Below, piece after piece: positions 17,616-27,599 of a stretch of 64,000 nucleotides of DNA. How positions within the stretch are numbered: the first letter of the stretch is position 1; each line of letters opens with the position of its first letter. Both the position numbers and the translations under genes were made by a program. Source of the stretch: Herpetosiphon giganteus. GTDB taxonomy: Bacteria; Chloroflexota; Chloroflexia; Chloroflexales; Herpetosiphonaceae. Under the pieces are notes generated by a model, which searched no databases, was not told the origin of the DNA, and saw only the letters and a program-made list of their open reading frames with translations. Where the stretch lies: the NCBI RefSeq assembly GCF_016907925.1, contig NZ_JAFBCZ010000009.1, positions 62,001-126,000 of the forward strand. Reading direction: 5' to 3'.

Positions 17616-20444
17616 ATGCCGAATTCGTTACGAACCGCCGCGCCCCGCGTCGATCAAGCTACGCTCACCAACTTACTTCAGAGCTTTGATTGGCGTGCAA
17701 CGCCGCTTGGGGCAATCGAAACATGGCCAATTGCCATGCGCAGCATCGTGGATATGATGCTGGCGGTTCCGGTTGCTATCGCCACTTTATGGGGCAGGCA
17801 AGGCGTGCTGATCTACAATGCTGGCTATTCAACTATTGCTGGTTCGCGCCACCCTGCGCTTTTTGGCCGTCCAATTCTTGAAGCGTGGCCTGAAATTGCC
17901 GATTTCAATCAAGCGATCCTCGATCAGGTGTTTGCAGGCCAAAGCCTGACCTATGAAAAGCACGCTTTGATGCTCCAACGGAATGGACGCACTGAACAAG
18001 CATGGTTCGACTTAAGTTATAGCCCAATCGTGGATCAACAGGGCGAAATTCTTGGGGTGATGGCCTTAGTCGTCGAAATAACCTCACAAGTGCTGGCTGA
18101 GCAACAACGCTATCGCGCCGAAGAACGCTATCAATTAGCCTTAGACGCTGGTTTACTTATCGGCACATGGGATTGGGATATTGTGGACGATCGCTGTATC
18201 GTCGATCCCCGTTTTGCCGAGTATTTTTCGCTTGATCCCGTGCTTGCAAGCCAAGGCGTGAGCGTCAGCACCATGTTTGAGTCAATTCATCCTGATGATC
18301 GCCCAAGCATTGCGCACTTGATCGAATCAGCGATTCATAACGGCCAATCGTATCAGGCCGAATATCGGGTGCGCCACCGCGATGGCGGCTATCGTTGGGT
18401 CGAAGCAAGTGGTTTTTGCATTTTTGAAAACGAGCAACCACAGCGCTTTCCTGGCGTGCTAATCGATATTACCGAACGTAAGCGCCGTGAAGATGCCTTG
18501 GCTCATAGCGAAGCACGGTTACGCGCAATTTTCGATACCTTGCCAGTTGGTTTGGTCTTTGCCGAAACTCCGACCGGACGGATTACCGATGGCAATGCTC
18601 ATGTCGAGCGCATTTTGTTGCATCCTGTTTTGCCGTCGCCTGCAACCGATGCCTATGGCGAATGGATTGCCTACGACGAACATAATCAACTTGTGCCAAT
18701 CCACGAATATCCGCTGGCAATTGCTGTGCAAACCGGCCAAGTTTCCGAGCGCGATTTTCACTATCAACGTGGCGATGGCTCGCGGGCTTGGATTAAGGTT
18801 ATCGGCGGCCCAGTCCGCGATCTTGATAACACGATCACTGGTGGCTTAATCACCATTATTGATATTGACCGCGAAAAACGCACCGAAAAGCAACTTCAAG
18901 CGCTCAATAACGACCTCGAGGGCTTGGTAGCCCAACGCACCCGCGAACGCGACCGCATTTGGTTGGTCAGCCAAGATTTATTGGGCATTGCCGATCCAGA
19001 TGGCAATTGGCTTTCAATCAATCCTGCTTGGCAACGCACGCTCGGTTGGGATGATGCCGATATTCTTGGCCGCACCAGCACTTGGCTTGAACACCCAGAT
19101 GATCATGAGCGCACCCAGCAAGAAATCGCCAAATTGGCGCGGGGAATTCCCACCAGCTCATTTGAAAATCGCTTCCGCGACCGCGATGGCAAGTATCATT
19201 GGCTTTCGTGGACGGCAGTGCTCGACAATAAATATCTCTATTGTGTTGCCCGCGATATTACTAGCGAAAAACAGCGCCAAGCTGAAATTGAAGTTATGCA
19301 AACCCAGCTCCGTCAATCGCAAAAAATGGAGGCCATTGGCCAACTCACTGGCGGCATCGCCCACGATTTCAATAATATTTTGACCAGCATTCTTGGCGGG
19401 CTAGATTTGCTGCAACGCCGAATTAATGCTGGCCGTTTTGATACCATTGAACGCTACATTACCAGCGCGGTTAAATCGGCCAAGCGCGCAGCAGCTTTGA
19501 CTCAACGCCTGCTCGCCTTCTCGCGCCAACAAGCGCTTGATGTGCAACCAATCAATGTCAATAACCTGATTCAATCGCTTGACGATTTGCTGCAACGCAG
19601 CCTTGGCGAGCAGATTCAGGTCGAAACCACGCTTGGCAACGATGTTTGGCGCGTACAGACTGATGCCAATCAACTTGAAAACGCCTTACTCAACCTAGCG
19701 ATCAATGCCCGCGATGCAATGCCGTATGGCGGAACGCTGCGGATTGCAACCAGCAACATCAACACGCAACAAGCCAGCCAACAACAACTTGATCCCGCAG
19801 ACTATGTGTTGATCGAAGTTGCCGACACTGGCACTGGCATGAGTACAGAGATTGTCGAACGCGCCTTTGATCCGTTTTTTACCACCAAACCACTTGGCCA
19901 AGGCACAGGTTTGGGCTTATCGATGATTTATGGCTTTATTAAACAAATTGGCGGCCATATTCAAATTGACAGTCAACTTGAACAAGGCACGAATATTAAG
20001 CTCTATTTACCACGTGATGAAAGCGGGATCGACCCCAATTTTGCTGCCGAATCGGCCCAATCGCGCAGCATTGAAGGCGCAACAATTTTGGTCGTTGAGG
20101 ATGATGAGGCAGTGCGCATGGTCTTAATTGATGTGTTGGGCGAGTTGGGCTACTACACCTTAGAATCGTATGACGCAACCAGTGCCTTAGCCATTTTTGC
20201 CCAAAATATCCCGATCGATTTGGTGATTACTGATATTGGCCTGCCCAAAACCGATGGCTACGATTTATCACTCCAGATTCGCCAACGCTCCCCAAACTTA
20301 CCAATTTTGTTGGTCAGCGGCTATACCGATCGAGCGGCAGTGCGCAGCGGCGAGCTTGAACCGCATATGGAGTTGCTCAGCAAGCCATTTGAAATTACCG
20401 ATTTGGCCAATAAAATTCACGACCTGTTGCAACAAAGCCACTAG
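17616..20444 (+). CDS. Hybrid sensor histidine kinase with several PAS domains and a C-terminal receiver
   Basis: A 942-residue soluble signalling kinase with no membrane segments. The N-terminal ~150 residues are a PAS/GAF-like module ([16 protein letters not shown], a block common in such kinases). Three PAS/PAC modules follow, near 170-290, 305-425 and 440-560 ([31 protein letters not shown]). The dimerisation His is at about 583 in [14 protein letters not shown]. The ATPase boxes are [22 protein letters not shown] and [14 protein letters not shown]. The receiver domain has phospho-acceptor Asp about 873 ([13 protein letters not shown]). AAAGGATC precedes the ATG at 17616. It lies between the cellulase and xyloglucanase genes and is divergent from the former, so it may sense plant-polymer breakdown; that is inference from position only. 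Confidence 0.9.
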   Translation: MPNSLRTAAPRVDQATLTNLLQSFDWRATPLGAIETWPIAMRSIVDMMLAVPVAIATLWGRQGVLIYNAGYSTIAGSRHPALFGRPILEAWPEIADFNQAILDQVFAGQSLTYEKHALMLQRNGRTEQAWFDLSYSPIVDQQGEILGVMALVVEITSQVLAEQQRYRAEERYQLALDAGLLIGTWDWDIVDDRCIVDPRFAEYFSLDPVLASQGVSVSTMFESIHPDDRPSIAHLIESAIHNGQSYQAEYRVRHRDGGYRWVEASGFCIFENEQPQRFPGVLIDITERKRREDALAHSEARLRAIFDTLPVGLVFAETPTGRITDGNAHVERILLHPVLPSPATDAYGEWIAYDEHNQLVPIHEYPLAIAVQTGQVSERDFHYQRGDGSRAWIKVIGGPVRDLDNTITGGLITIIDIDREKRTEKQLQALNNDLEGLVAQRTRERDRIWLVSQDLLGIADPDGNWLSINPAWQRTLGWDDADILGRTSTWLEHPDDHERTQQEIAKLARGIPTSSFENRFRDRDGKYHWLSWTAVLDNKYLYCVARDITSEKQRQAEIEVMQTQLRQSQKMEAIGQLTGGIAHDFNNILTSILGGLDLLQRRINAGRFDTIERYITSAVKSAKRAAALTQRLLAFSRQQALDVQPINVNNLIQSLDDLLQRSLGEQIQVETTLGNDVWRVQTDANQLENALLNLAINARDAMPYGGTLRIATSNINTQQASQQQLDPADYVLIEVADTGTGMSTEIVERAFDPFFTTKPLGQGTGLGLSMIYGFIKQIGGHIQIDSQLEQGTNIKLYLPRDESGIDPNFAAESAQSRSIEGATILVVEDDEAVRMVLIDVLGELGYYTLESYDATSALAIFAQNIPIDLVITDIGLPKTDGYDLSLQIRQRSPNLPILLVSGYTDRAAVRSGELEPHMELLSKPFEITDLANKIHDLLQQSH

Positions 20445-20487
20445 CAAGCCCGCTGCCTAGAAGCAAGCTCACCAGTGGCTGCCAACA

Positions 20488-20524
20488 TAGAGCGTGCCTG
20501 CTGCCTAGAAACAGGCGCGCTCTA
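20488..20524. terminator. Convergent hairpin terminator
   Basis: A 13-bp stem (TAGAGCGTGCCTG with CAGGCGCGCTCTA, one wobble) between the kinase stop and the end of the GH74 gene. Confidence 0.7.
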
Positions 20525-20531
20525 CCAACAC

Positions 20532-23375
20532 CTATGGAGCAACGCTACAAGCAACTCCATTCAGAACAAAGTTACTTGGCACAGCATTTGTGCCATTATG
20601 AGTTGCAATAAAGCCAAAGCTTTGCGTGCCGTTGGTTGCAATATTCGCATTCCAATCGGCGCTATGCTTGGCTGTTACAGCTGAACCAGTTTGCGTCAAA
20701 ACCGTGTTCCAACTGCTGGAAATCGTTTGGCTATTGGCAAAATTCCAGGTCAATGTCCAGCCACCGCTAATTGGTGCCCCCAAATTCGTGATTGTCAGAT
20801 TGCCAGTAAAGCCCGTATTCCACTGATTGACAACATAATTGATTCGGCAACCACCAGCTGGCGGCGTGGATGTTGCGGTTGGCACACGAGTTGGCGTTGG
20901 AGTAAATGGCAGTGCCGTTGGCGTAGTCGTGGCTGGCACGCGCGTCACCGTGGCGGTTGGTGGCACGCTGGTCACGGTTGGCGTACCAGTCGCAGGTACA
21001 AAGGTTGGTGTGCCAGTTGCTGGAACGCGCGTCGCCGTTGCGGTTGCGGGCACGCTGGTCGCCGTCGCTGGCACGCGGGTTGCGGTCGCCGTCGCTGGGG
21101 CTGGCGTAGTGGTCGGGATTGAGCCAGCAATATCACCATAAATAATCCCGCGCCCATTCGTCCCAATATACACGCGGCCATAAATTCGGGGGTCGCCCGT
21201 GATCGTTTCGTTAGTCGAGCCATATTGATGTTGATCATCGTTGATGCGCAGCCAAGTTGTGCCGCCATCGTCCGAGCGGAAGAAGCCTTCAGCACCATCA
21301 ATCGTGCCAGTAATATAGATTGCCTGATAGCTCTGGCCCGGCGCAGCCTTGCCAAAACCAACGACATTGGCAACTTCGACCCCAGCAATTTTGCTGAAGC
21401 TCGTGCCACCATTGGTCGAATGATACAAGCCATCTTTACGCCCAGCCAACCAAACATCGCCTTCAATCCCAGGAACTGCTTTGATTTTGGTCGTTTCAGC
21501 AGGCAGGTTGCTGGCAACGAGGCTGAAGTTTAATCCACCATCGGTGCTGCGATAGAAGCTGCCAGCAGCAATGCCATAGAAAGTTTTGGGATTAACCCGA
21601 TCGGCAACCACTACTGCGCCACTTGGAATGCCAGCGCTGGCTGTCCACGAGTTGCCACAACCGCTGGCTACACTCACTGGCGCGGTCGTGCCACTCCAAA
21701 TAATGCTTGCACCATCGGCGGCAACTGCAACTTTACCACCACCAACTGCGCCAGTTGGTTCGCTCGAAGCATGCGACCAGTTCTTGCCACCATCCCACGA
21801 GCAGGCTAATTTTTTGGTTGTGCTGCCTTCAGAAACATAGCCAACCCGCGCCATCGTCGTTGGCATCTTTTCAGCAAAATCGATGCCGGTTGATGTACCA
21901 AGCTGCAAGCCGCTCGACCATGATGGGGCAACATTGAGGCTAGTATGGTAAAAACCAGCAATATCGCCCAATGAACTGACCAAATTTGCGCCCGATGGTG
22001 GGCTAATCAAATCGAGCACTGCTGTTTCTTCAAGGCCATGCGCCCGCACATCCAAGGCAACCTTGCCGCCGGTATCCCAAGCGGTCAAATTGCTAGTGCC
22101 ATAGATGGTTGCGCCAGTCCCATACAGCATTGTATTCGAATCAAATGGATCAATTTCAATATCGCCAATCATCCAGCCCAATTTTGGTGCAACTTCCGGC
22201 GCATTGGCCGTGCCGCCAAAATCAAGCCATGGCGAGGTGCTAATATCTTGAGTATAGCGAAAAATCCGTTCGGGATAATTGCCCCACGACCAAATGCCGC
22301 TCCAAGTTGCCCCGCCATCGGTGCTGCGATAGAGCAAGGCATCGGGCCACCACGAATTAAGGCTGCTGACCACCAAGGTATTGGGGTTTTGGGCATCAAC
22401 CGCCAAGCCACCATAGCCAAAATAATTGTCAGCGCTGCTCGAAGGAATGGGGCTAATATTCGTCCACGTTTGATTGGCGGTGTTATATTTCCAAACATCA
22501 CCCTTACCGCCATCGTAGGGGCCAGGTGTATCGCTATAGGTGATGTAGAGCATGCCATTTGAGGCCAATGTTGCGTGATGCGGAAAATATCCAGCAGTTG
22601 GTTGGCCCGCCAAAGCAGCCCACGTTGCGCCGCCATCGGTGCTGCGGTAAATGCTGGTGGTCGTGTCGACCACACCTGCATAAATCACCTGCGAAGCGCT
22701 GCCATTACTGCTGCTGCGTGGGTCAAATGTCACCCACACCACTCCAGTTCGGTCGCCAAAATAGGGATCGGTGTAGTTGCCGATTGCCGAAAAACTGGTA
22801 ACTTTCGCCCACGTCACCCCATAATCGGTGCTGCGCCAAAGCCCTTGGCCGCGTGTCCCAAGATAAAGCACGCTATTTTTGTTGGGATCGATGGCCAAAC
22901 GTTCGCCCATCGAGCGGCCCGGCATATTGCCACCAAGCTTAAATGGCAAATCAGTGCGGCTCCAAGTATTGCCTTTATCGTTTGAGCGTAAAATTGCGCC
23001 ATTGGCCGAAGTCCAATCGTTGGTATACGTACCAGCGGCCAAATAGAGGCGATTAGGTTCAACTGGGTCGGTTGCCAAGCTCTCAATCCCAGTCCAATTC
23101 CAAGCGGTTGCATTAATCCAATCGGTCAGGGGAATCCAGCGTTTGGTGGTTGGGTTCCAACGATATGCGCCGCCAATATCGGTACGCGCATAGACCAAAT
23201 TGCGTTCAGTTGGATTATAAACAATGCCCGGCACGAAACCGCCGCCAACAATCTCAGCATTGGCCCACGTATAGGGCTGGCTGCTTGCCGCCCGCGATTG
23301 CGGTACGGCGACCATTGCTTGAATCACGCCTGCAAACAGCACCACTACTGCTGCGGCCATCTTTAGCATACGCAT
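20532..23375 (-). CDS. Secreted GH74 xyloglucanase with C-terminal CBM2
   Basis: A 947-residue secreted enzyme that cleaves the beta-1,4-glucan backbone of xyloglucan. Signal peptide 1-29 (cleavage after SRA). Two seven-bladed propeller halves, about 33-770, contain repeated YRSTDGGATW-type blade motifs. The likely catalytic Asp pair is D66 (ARTDIGGAYRW) and D471 (SSLGDIAGFYH). A Thr/Pro linker of PATATRVP units runs from about 775 to 840. The final CBM2 (about 842-947, bounded by Cys) should bind cellulose in plant walls. A shared promoter/operator set with the GH6 gene suggests joint induction. Confidence 0.93.
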   Translation of the reverse strand: MRMLKMAAAVVVLFAGVIQAMVAVPQSRAASSQPYTWANAEIVGGGFVPGIVYNPTERNLVYARTDIGGAYRWNPTTKRWIPLTDWINATAWNWTGIESLATDPVEPNRLYLAAGTYTNDWTSANGAILRSNDKGNTWSRTDLPFKLGGNMPGRSMGERLAIDPNKNSVLYLGTRGQGLWRSTDYGVTWAKVTSFSAIGNYTDPYFGDRTGVVWVTFDPRSSSNGSASQVIYAGVVDTTTSIYRSTDGGATWAALAGQPTAGYFPHHATLASNGMLYITYSDTPGPYDGGKGDVWKYNTANQTWTNISPIPSSSADNYFGYGGLAVDAQNPNTLVVSSLNSWWPDALLYRSTDGGATWSGIWSWGNYPERIFRYTQDISTSPWLDFGGTANAPEVAPKLGWMIGDIEIDPFDSNTMLYGTGATIYGTSNLTAWDTGGKVALDVRAHGLEETAVLDLISPPSGANLVSSLGDIAGFYHTSLNVAPSWSSGLQLGTSTGIDFAEKMPTTMARVGYVSEGSTTKKLACSWDGGKNWSHASSEPTGAVGGGKVAVAADGASIIWSGTTAPVSVASGCGNSWTASAGIPSGAVVVADRVNPKTFYGIAAGSFYRSTDGGLNFSLVASNLPAETTKIKAVPGIEGDVWLAGRKDGLYHSTNGGTSFSKIAGVEVANVVGFGKAAPGQSYQAIYITGTIDGAEGFFRSDDGGTTWLRINDDQHQYGSTNETITGDPRIYGRVYIGTNGRGIIYGDIAGSIPTTTPAPATATATRVPATATSVPATATATRVPATGTPTFVPATGTPTVTSVPPTATVTRVPATTTPTALPFTPTPTRVPTATSTPPAGGCRINYVVNQWNTGFTGNLTITNLGAPISGGWTLTWNFANSQTISSSWNTVLTQTGSAVTAKHSADWNANIATNGTQSFGFIATHNGTNAVPSNFVLNGVACSVAP

Positions 23376-23490
23376 AGATGGGGTCTCCTTTGCACCCTAG
23401 GATTAGATCTATTAGGTAAAGCAGCAGCCAAGCACAAAGTAGAATCGAAGCAAGAATGGGCTTGGCCTTTGAGGAAAGTTTTAGAAGTTT

Positions 23491-23510
23491 TCTTGGAATC
23501 GATTCCAAGA
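23491..23510. promoter_or_regulatory. Perfect 20-bp palindrome in GH74 leader
   Basis: TCTTGGAATCGATTCCAAGA is perfectly symmetric. Its core TGGAATCGATTCCA has the size and central CG of a LacI-family operator. It lies 116 bp before the GH74 start codon. Confidence 0.65.
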
Positions 23511-23575
23511 AAAGGATTAGCTAGGGCTTAGTAAGCCCAATGAACGAATAAAACCTCCTTCACTATTCAATCTAG

Positions 23576-23589
23576 TGGAACCGGTCTCA
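23576..23589 (-). promoter_or_regulatory. Operator candidate in GH74 leader
   Basis: TGGAACCGGTCTCA, identical to the site at 17373-17386 before the GH6 gene, about 20-30 bp downstream of the predicted transcription start. Confidence 0.6.
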
Positions 23590-23614
23590 AAAATTAAATA
23601 GCGATTAATAAAGC

Positions 23615-23642
23615 ATCTTAGCCAAAAAAAGCAGTCTGTCAA
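23615..23642 (-). promoter_or_regulatory. Promoter of GH74 gene
   Basis: Minus strand: -35 TTGACA (23637-23642), 16-bp spacer, -10 TAAGAT (23615-23620). An upstream TTCTAAAGTTTT block nearly matches the GH6 promoter, including AGTATTGACA versus GCTATTGACA around the -35. Confidence 0.65.
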
Positions 23643-23704
23643 TACTAAAACTTTAGAATTTATTAAAATGTGGCTTCAATTTGCGCAACCGCGTAGCGCA
23701 GCTC

Positions 23705-24634
23705 TTAATCATTCGCAGCTGCAAGCAAGCTTTTCAGCCATGTATGAGTTTTGGCAATAAAGCGTTGACCAATGGCTGTAGCAAAGGCCCAATTCTGAAA
23801 GCCATGCGGCCCGCCAGCGATAACTTCAAACGTTACGTCAACCTTATCAGCCTGCAAACGTTCAGCATAACGCCGATTTTCTTCGTAAAACAAATCAATA
23901 TCGCCAACCCCAATCCAGGTTGCTGGCAACCCAGCCAAATCGGCACGCCGAGCAGCAGCAGCATAGGCTGGAAGCTCGTCAAAGCTTGGTTTGTGGCCCA
24001 AATAGGCCTGCCAACCAAGCATGTTTTTGTGGTTATTCCAGACAAAATGATCGATTGCCGTCAAACCGCGATCAAGCGTCGTGCGATCATCAAGCATTGG
24101 GCATAATAGCAATTGGCCAATTGGCTGCGCTTGGCCCGCATCAAACAAGCGCTGCACCAAACTGGCAGCCAAGCCGCCGCCAGCGCTTTCGCCGCCAATA
24201 ATCACCCGCGTTGGATCAACGTTAAGCGTTGCTGCATGCTGTTGCAGCCAATCCCAGCCCGCCAAACAATCATCAAGCGGCGCAGGAAACGGGTGTTCAG
24301 GGGCAAGCCGATAATCAACCGAAACCACCACAATTCCCAATTTTTGGGCGGTCGTGGCGCAAAATTGATCATCTTGAGCAGCATTCCCAATAATCAGCCC
24401 ACCACCGTGAATCCATACCAAGGCGGCGCTGGAGTGGCAAACAACTGGGCGATAGATGCGCAATGGAGGATTCAGCTCGGTATGCTGTTCAATGCTCACG
24501 CCAGCAAACTGCTTGTTTGGCAGGCGCTTGCCCAACCAACGCACAAAACGTCGCCCCCAATTGCTGCCAAGCGGAATCGGTGGAATGCGGCGAACATAGG
24601 GTTGTAATTCAGGATCGACTCTTGAAAGTTGCAT
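23705..24634 (-). CDS. Alpha/beta-hydrolase esterase, hormone-sensitive lipase (HSL) family
   Basis: A 309-residue carboxylesterase. The oxyanion-hole motif is HGGGLIIG at about 76-83. The nucleophile lies in GESAGGG at about 148-154. The acid is Asp in GVGDIDLFYEEN, and the His is in GGPHGFQNW near 284. VSVDYRLAPEHPFPAPLDD is the usual HSL block. No signal peptide is seen, so it is probably cytoplasmic. ATG 24634 follows AAAGG by eight bases; a GTG three bases earlier is also possible. It is downstream of and divergent from the VWA gene. Short acyl esters are the usual substrates. Confidence 0.9.
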   Translation of the reverse strand: MQLSRVDPELQPYVRRIPPIPLGSNWGRRFVRWLGKRLPNKQFAGVSIEQHTELNPPLRIYRPVVCHSSAALVWIHGGGLIIGNAAQDDQFCATTAQKLGIVVVSVDYRLAPEHPFPAPLDDCLAGWDWLQQHAATLNVDPTRVIIGGESAGGGLAASLVQRLFDAGQAQPIGQLLLCPMLDDRTTLDRGLTAIDHFVWNNHKNMLGWQAYLGHKPSFDELPAYAAAARRADLAGLPATWIGVGDIDLFYEENRRYAERLQADKVDVTFEVIAGGPHGFQNWAFATAIGQRFIAKTHTWLKSLLAAAND

Positions 24635-24927
24635 CACGTTGGCCTTTCTTGGGTGGATTAACCTCGATTTTTAGCATTGTACTGGCGTTTTGTACAGTAA
24701 ATGGCAGTATTTCACCAGTAAAAATCCATTTTTTCGCCATTTGCGGCAGGTATTCTAAAGCTGGATCACCCAAGGAGCTTTAATTGATAGCGCGTTCAAT
24801 CCGCAGCATTGAGTTACGAAGAGCTAGGCAGAAACTACAGATAGCTATGGAACAAAAATTTCTTTGGTAGCGTTTGATGGGTGTGGTCCACAATTGCTTG
24901 ATCAACATTATCTGAAAAGAGGCTGTT

Positions 24928-26598
24928 ATGCGATTCAAACGAGGTAGCATTGTGCTGATCGCACTGATCATCAGCGCTTGTGGGGGAGAAGCGAGTGTTC
25001 CAACGTCAGTCAGCGATCCAAAATCACGTCCAGCACCACAAAGTATCCCAACCAGCGTCGCTCAACAACCAGCGCCACAATTTGAGCCAACCGGCTTACC
25101 GGAACAACCAGCGCCGCGGCCAATCCCCAGCCAACCACCAGCTAATGCAGGTGCGCCATTGCCAGATGTGCAAGTAATGCCAACCCAACCGCTTGATCCA
25201 GGTCGGCCCTACTCAAGCGACCAAGATCAAGAAGTGTTCGACTCGATGTACTTCAAAAATTATGGCACCAATCCATTCGTGCGTACAGAAACTGACCCCT
25301 TATCAACCTTTGCGATGGATATTGATAGTGCCTCGTATAGCCTGATGCGCAGCAGCATCAATCAAAACCTCTTGCCACCAGCCGATTCGGTGCGGGTCGA
25401 AGAATATCTGAACGCCTTTGATTATGATTATCCACAGCCAGAAGATGGTGATTTTGCAATTTACAGCGAGGTAGCACCATCGCCATTTGGAGGCCCGAAT
25501 TACGAATTGGTACAAATTGGGATTCAAGCGCGCGAGATTGCAGTTGCCGATCGCAAGCCAGCAGCGCTGACCTTTGTGATCGATAGCTCAGGCTCGATGG
25601 CGCAAGATGGTCGCTTAGATATGGTCAAAAACGCCTTGCTCTATTTGGCTGGCAAGTTGCAGCCAGATGATAGTTTGGCGATTGTGGCCTTCAACAATGA
25701 TATGCAGATCATCTTGCCACCAACTACGGGCGAAAATCAGATGGCTATTATTACGGCGATCAATTCGCTGGAACCGAGCGGCGGCACCAATGCAGAGGCA
25801 GGCCTGCGAGCTGGCTTCGATTTAGCGTGGCAAGCCTTCAAACCAGAAGGCATCAACCGGATTTTGATGTGCTCGGATGGCGTTGCCAACAGCGGCATGA
25901 CCGAGCCAAGCCAACTCTTGGCAACCTTCCAAGAATATCTTGATGCAGGCGTGCAACTTTCGACCTATGGGGTTGGCATGGGCAACTACAACGATATTCT
26001 GTTGGAGCAATTGGCCGATAAAGGCGATGGCAACTATGGTTATATCGACTCAGCAGACGAAGCCCAACGCTTGTTTGGCGAGCAACTAACTGGCTCGCTC
26101 GAAACCATTGGCCGCGAAGCCAAGATCCAAGTCAGTTTTGATCCCAATGTGGTCAAGCGTTATCGCCTGATTGGCTACGAAAATCGTGATGTTGCTGATA
26201 GCGACTTCCGCAACGATAGTGTTGATGGGGGCGAAGTTGGTGGCGGGCATAATGTAACCGCGCTGTATGAAATCAAGCGCCATCCTGAGGCGCAGGGCAC
26301 AATTGGCCAAGTCACTATTCGTTATGTCGATATGGATACGGACGCGCCGGTTGAAGAAAGCCTGAGCATTAGCACCGAGCAAATTCATAGCAGCTTTGAT
26401 CGGTCGAGTGCACGAATGCATTTGGCGGCCAGTGTTGCCGAATTTGCCGAACTTTTGCGCCATTCGCGCTGGAACAACGGCACTGACATCTTAGATGTTC
26501 TTGATTTAGCTGAAGAAGCAGCACTTGATTTACCCAACAACCAAGGTGCAGCCGAATTTGTGAACTTGCTCAAACAAGCAGAGCGCATGCACCAATAA
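24928..26598 (+). CDS. VWA-domain lipoprotein, YfbK family
   Basis: A 556-residue surface lipoprotein. The signal peptide ends in a lipobox (LIISACGG, Cys about 18), followed by a Pro/Gln-rich spacer to about 85. A von Willebrand N-terminal region has TFAMDIDSASYSLMRSSI and VRVEEYLNAFDYDYP. A VWA domain (about 205-380) has an intact metal site, DSSGSM plus GGTNAEAG. The C-terminal DUF3520-type region runs to the end (QVSFDPNVVKRYRLIGYENR, FAELLRHS, DLAEEAA). This architecture is characteristic of YfbK proteins. The function is poorly known, probably protein binding at the cell surface. It ends at a good terminator. Confidence 0.9.
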   Translation: MRFKRGSIVLIALIISACGGEASVPTSVSDPKSRPAPQSIPTSVAQQPAPQFEPTGLPEQPAPRPIPSQPPANAGAPLPDVQVMPTQPLDPGRPYSSDQDQEVFDSMYFKNYGTNPFVRTETDPLSTFAMDIDSASYSLMRSSINQNLLPPADSVRVEEYLNAFDYDYPQPEDGDFAIYSEVAPSPFGGPNYELVQIGIQAREIAVADRKPAALTFVIDSSGSMAQDGRLDMVKNALLYLAGKLQPDDSLAIVAFNNDMQIILPPTTGENQMAIITAINSLEPSGGTNAEAGLRAGFDLAWQAFKPEGINRILMCSDGVANSGMTEPSQLLATFQEYLDAGVQLSTYGVGMGNYNDILLEQLADKGDGNYGYIDSADEAQRLFGEQLTGSLETIGREAKIQVSFDPNVVKRYRLIGYENRDVADSDFRNDSVDGGEVGGGHNVTALYEIKRHPEAQGTIGQVTIRYVDMDTDAPVEESLSISTEQIHSSFDRSSARMHLAASVAEFAELLRHSRWNNGTDILDVLDLAEEAALDLPNNQGAAEFVNLLKQAERMHQ

Positions 26599-26607
26599 CG
26601 AAAAAGC

Positions 26608-26644
26608 AGCAACGCCCGTTTCAGCGTGTGAAATGGGCGTTGCT
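26608..26644. terminator. Convergent terminator
   Basis: A 15-16 bp stem (AGCAACGCCCGTTTCA and TGAAATGGGCGTTGCT, one wobble) with a 5-base loop, between the VWA and pentapeptide genes, preceded by an A-run. Confidence 0.85.
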
Positions 26645-26675
26645 TAGCAAAATGCCAGTTCAAAAAAATGAATAA

Positions 26676-27284
26676 CTAGCAAGCAACCTCACGAGCAAGC
26701 AGATGGTCATCGAAAATCATACCATGATCGGCAGTGTTCCAACCCAATGGCCACACCGTGCCAGCATTATAGCGAGCACCTTGGAGTTGAACATCAGTCA
26801 GGATAGCGTTGCGCAAATCAGCATCACGCAAATCGGCACCGCGCAAATCAGCGCCAGTAAAGTTCAATTGTTGGCGGGCTGGGTGGGCTGATTGATTGGA
26901 GCGAACCCCAAACAACGAAGCGTTGACCAAGCGTGCGCCACAGAATTGAGCTTGGCTCAAATTGGCCCCTGAAAGATCGGCATTGGTGAAATCAGCACCA
27001 TCACATTGGGCTTGATTCAGATTCGCATCACGGAAATCAGCAGCGATAGCGGCAACCCGATTGAGTCGAGCGCGGTGAAAATTACAGCGTTGCAGATTTG
27101 CACCACTCAATTGAGCACGCACTAAATCAGCCAAGTTGAATTGAGTATCTGCCAAGTTTGCATCACAGAAATCGTGGTGGCGCAAGCGGGCAAATTGCAT
27201 GTTGCTGCGATAGGCCGACAAAACGGGCATTTGAACAGGGTGGTTTTGTACATCCAAAACCAAGACATCGCGCAGGGTTGTCAT
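26676..27284 (-). CDS. Pentapeptide-repeat protein
   Basis: A 202-residue protein dominated by A(D/N)LxX pentapeptide repeats from about 30 to 175 (ANLADTQFNLADLVRAQLSG, GADLRGADLRDADLRNAIL), which fold as a right-handed beta-helix. Such proteins can mimic DNA (gyrase protection) or serve as scaffolds. No transmembrane or enzymatic domain is present, so the role stays open. GAAGGTAG lies before the ATG. It is the last recognisable gene before the 1.1-kb hairpin-rich spacer. Confidence 0.85.
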   Translation of the reverse strand: MTTLRDVLVLDVQNHPVQMPVLSAYRSNMQFARLRHHDFCDANLADTQFNLADLVRAQLSGANLQRCNFHRARLNRVAAIAADFRDANLNQAQCDGADFTNADLSGANLSQAQFCGARLVNASLFGVRSNQSAHPARQQLNFTGADLRGADLRDADLRNAILTDVQLQGARYNAGTVWPLGWNTADHGMIFDDHLLAREVAC

Positions 27285-27354
27285 AGCAGTCTACCTTCAT
27301 TTAACAACGTGGTTAAAAGAGCAAGGGCGAATTATGATGAGCGAAGGTTTGCGA

Positions 27355-27561
27355 TTAGCGTTTGCCTAAGCAAGAACTATGCTCATCGTTCGGTGACCAA
27401 GCCAAAAGGTATCTAGAACACCAGCTACGCTGTTGAACCGAGGCTATTGCAGGCAAGAATGAAACCAAAAGAGCAATTGTTTGGGCAATGATACCAACGC
27501 GAACGGATGATTGGTCGGTGAATGTCGCTTCACCGTGGTCTGCTACAAGACAATACAACAT
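27355..27561 (-). CDS. Possible small membrane protein (doubtful)
   Basis: A 68-residue reading from the ATG at 27561, with TTTGGAG about five bases upstream and one hydrophobic segment (VGIIAQTIALLVSFLPAIASV). It lies 70 bp upstream of, and in line with, the pentapeptide gene. The rest of the sequence is not convincing protein. It may be spurious or part of the pentapeptide leader. Confidence 0.25.
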   Translation of the reverse strand: MLYCLVADHGEATFTDQSSVRVGIIAQTIALLVSFLPAIASVQQRSWCSRYLLAWSPNDEHSSCLGKR

Positions 27562-27599
27562 GGTAACTCCAAACATCAGACGGTCAGGGTCTGAGGTAA

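Noticed and set aside
20839-21141. Val/Gly-rich reading opposite the GH74 linker
   Set aside because: It mirrors the Thr/Pro linker coding sequence and has no ribosome site.
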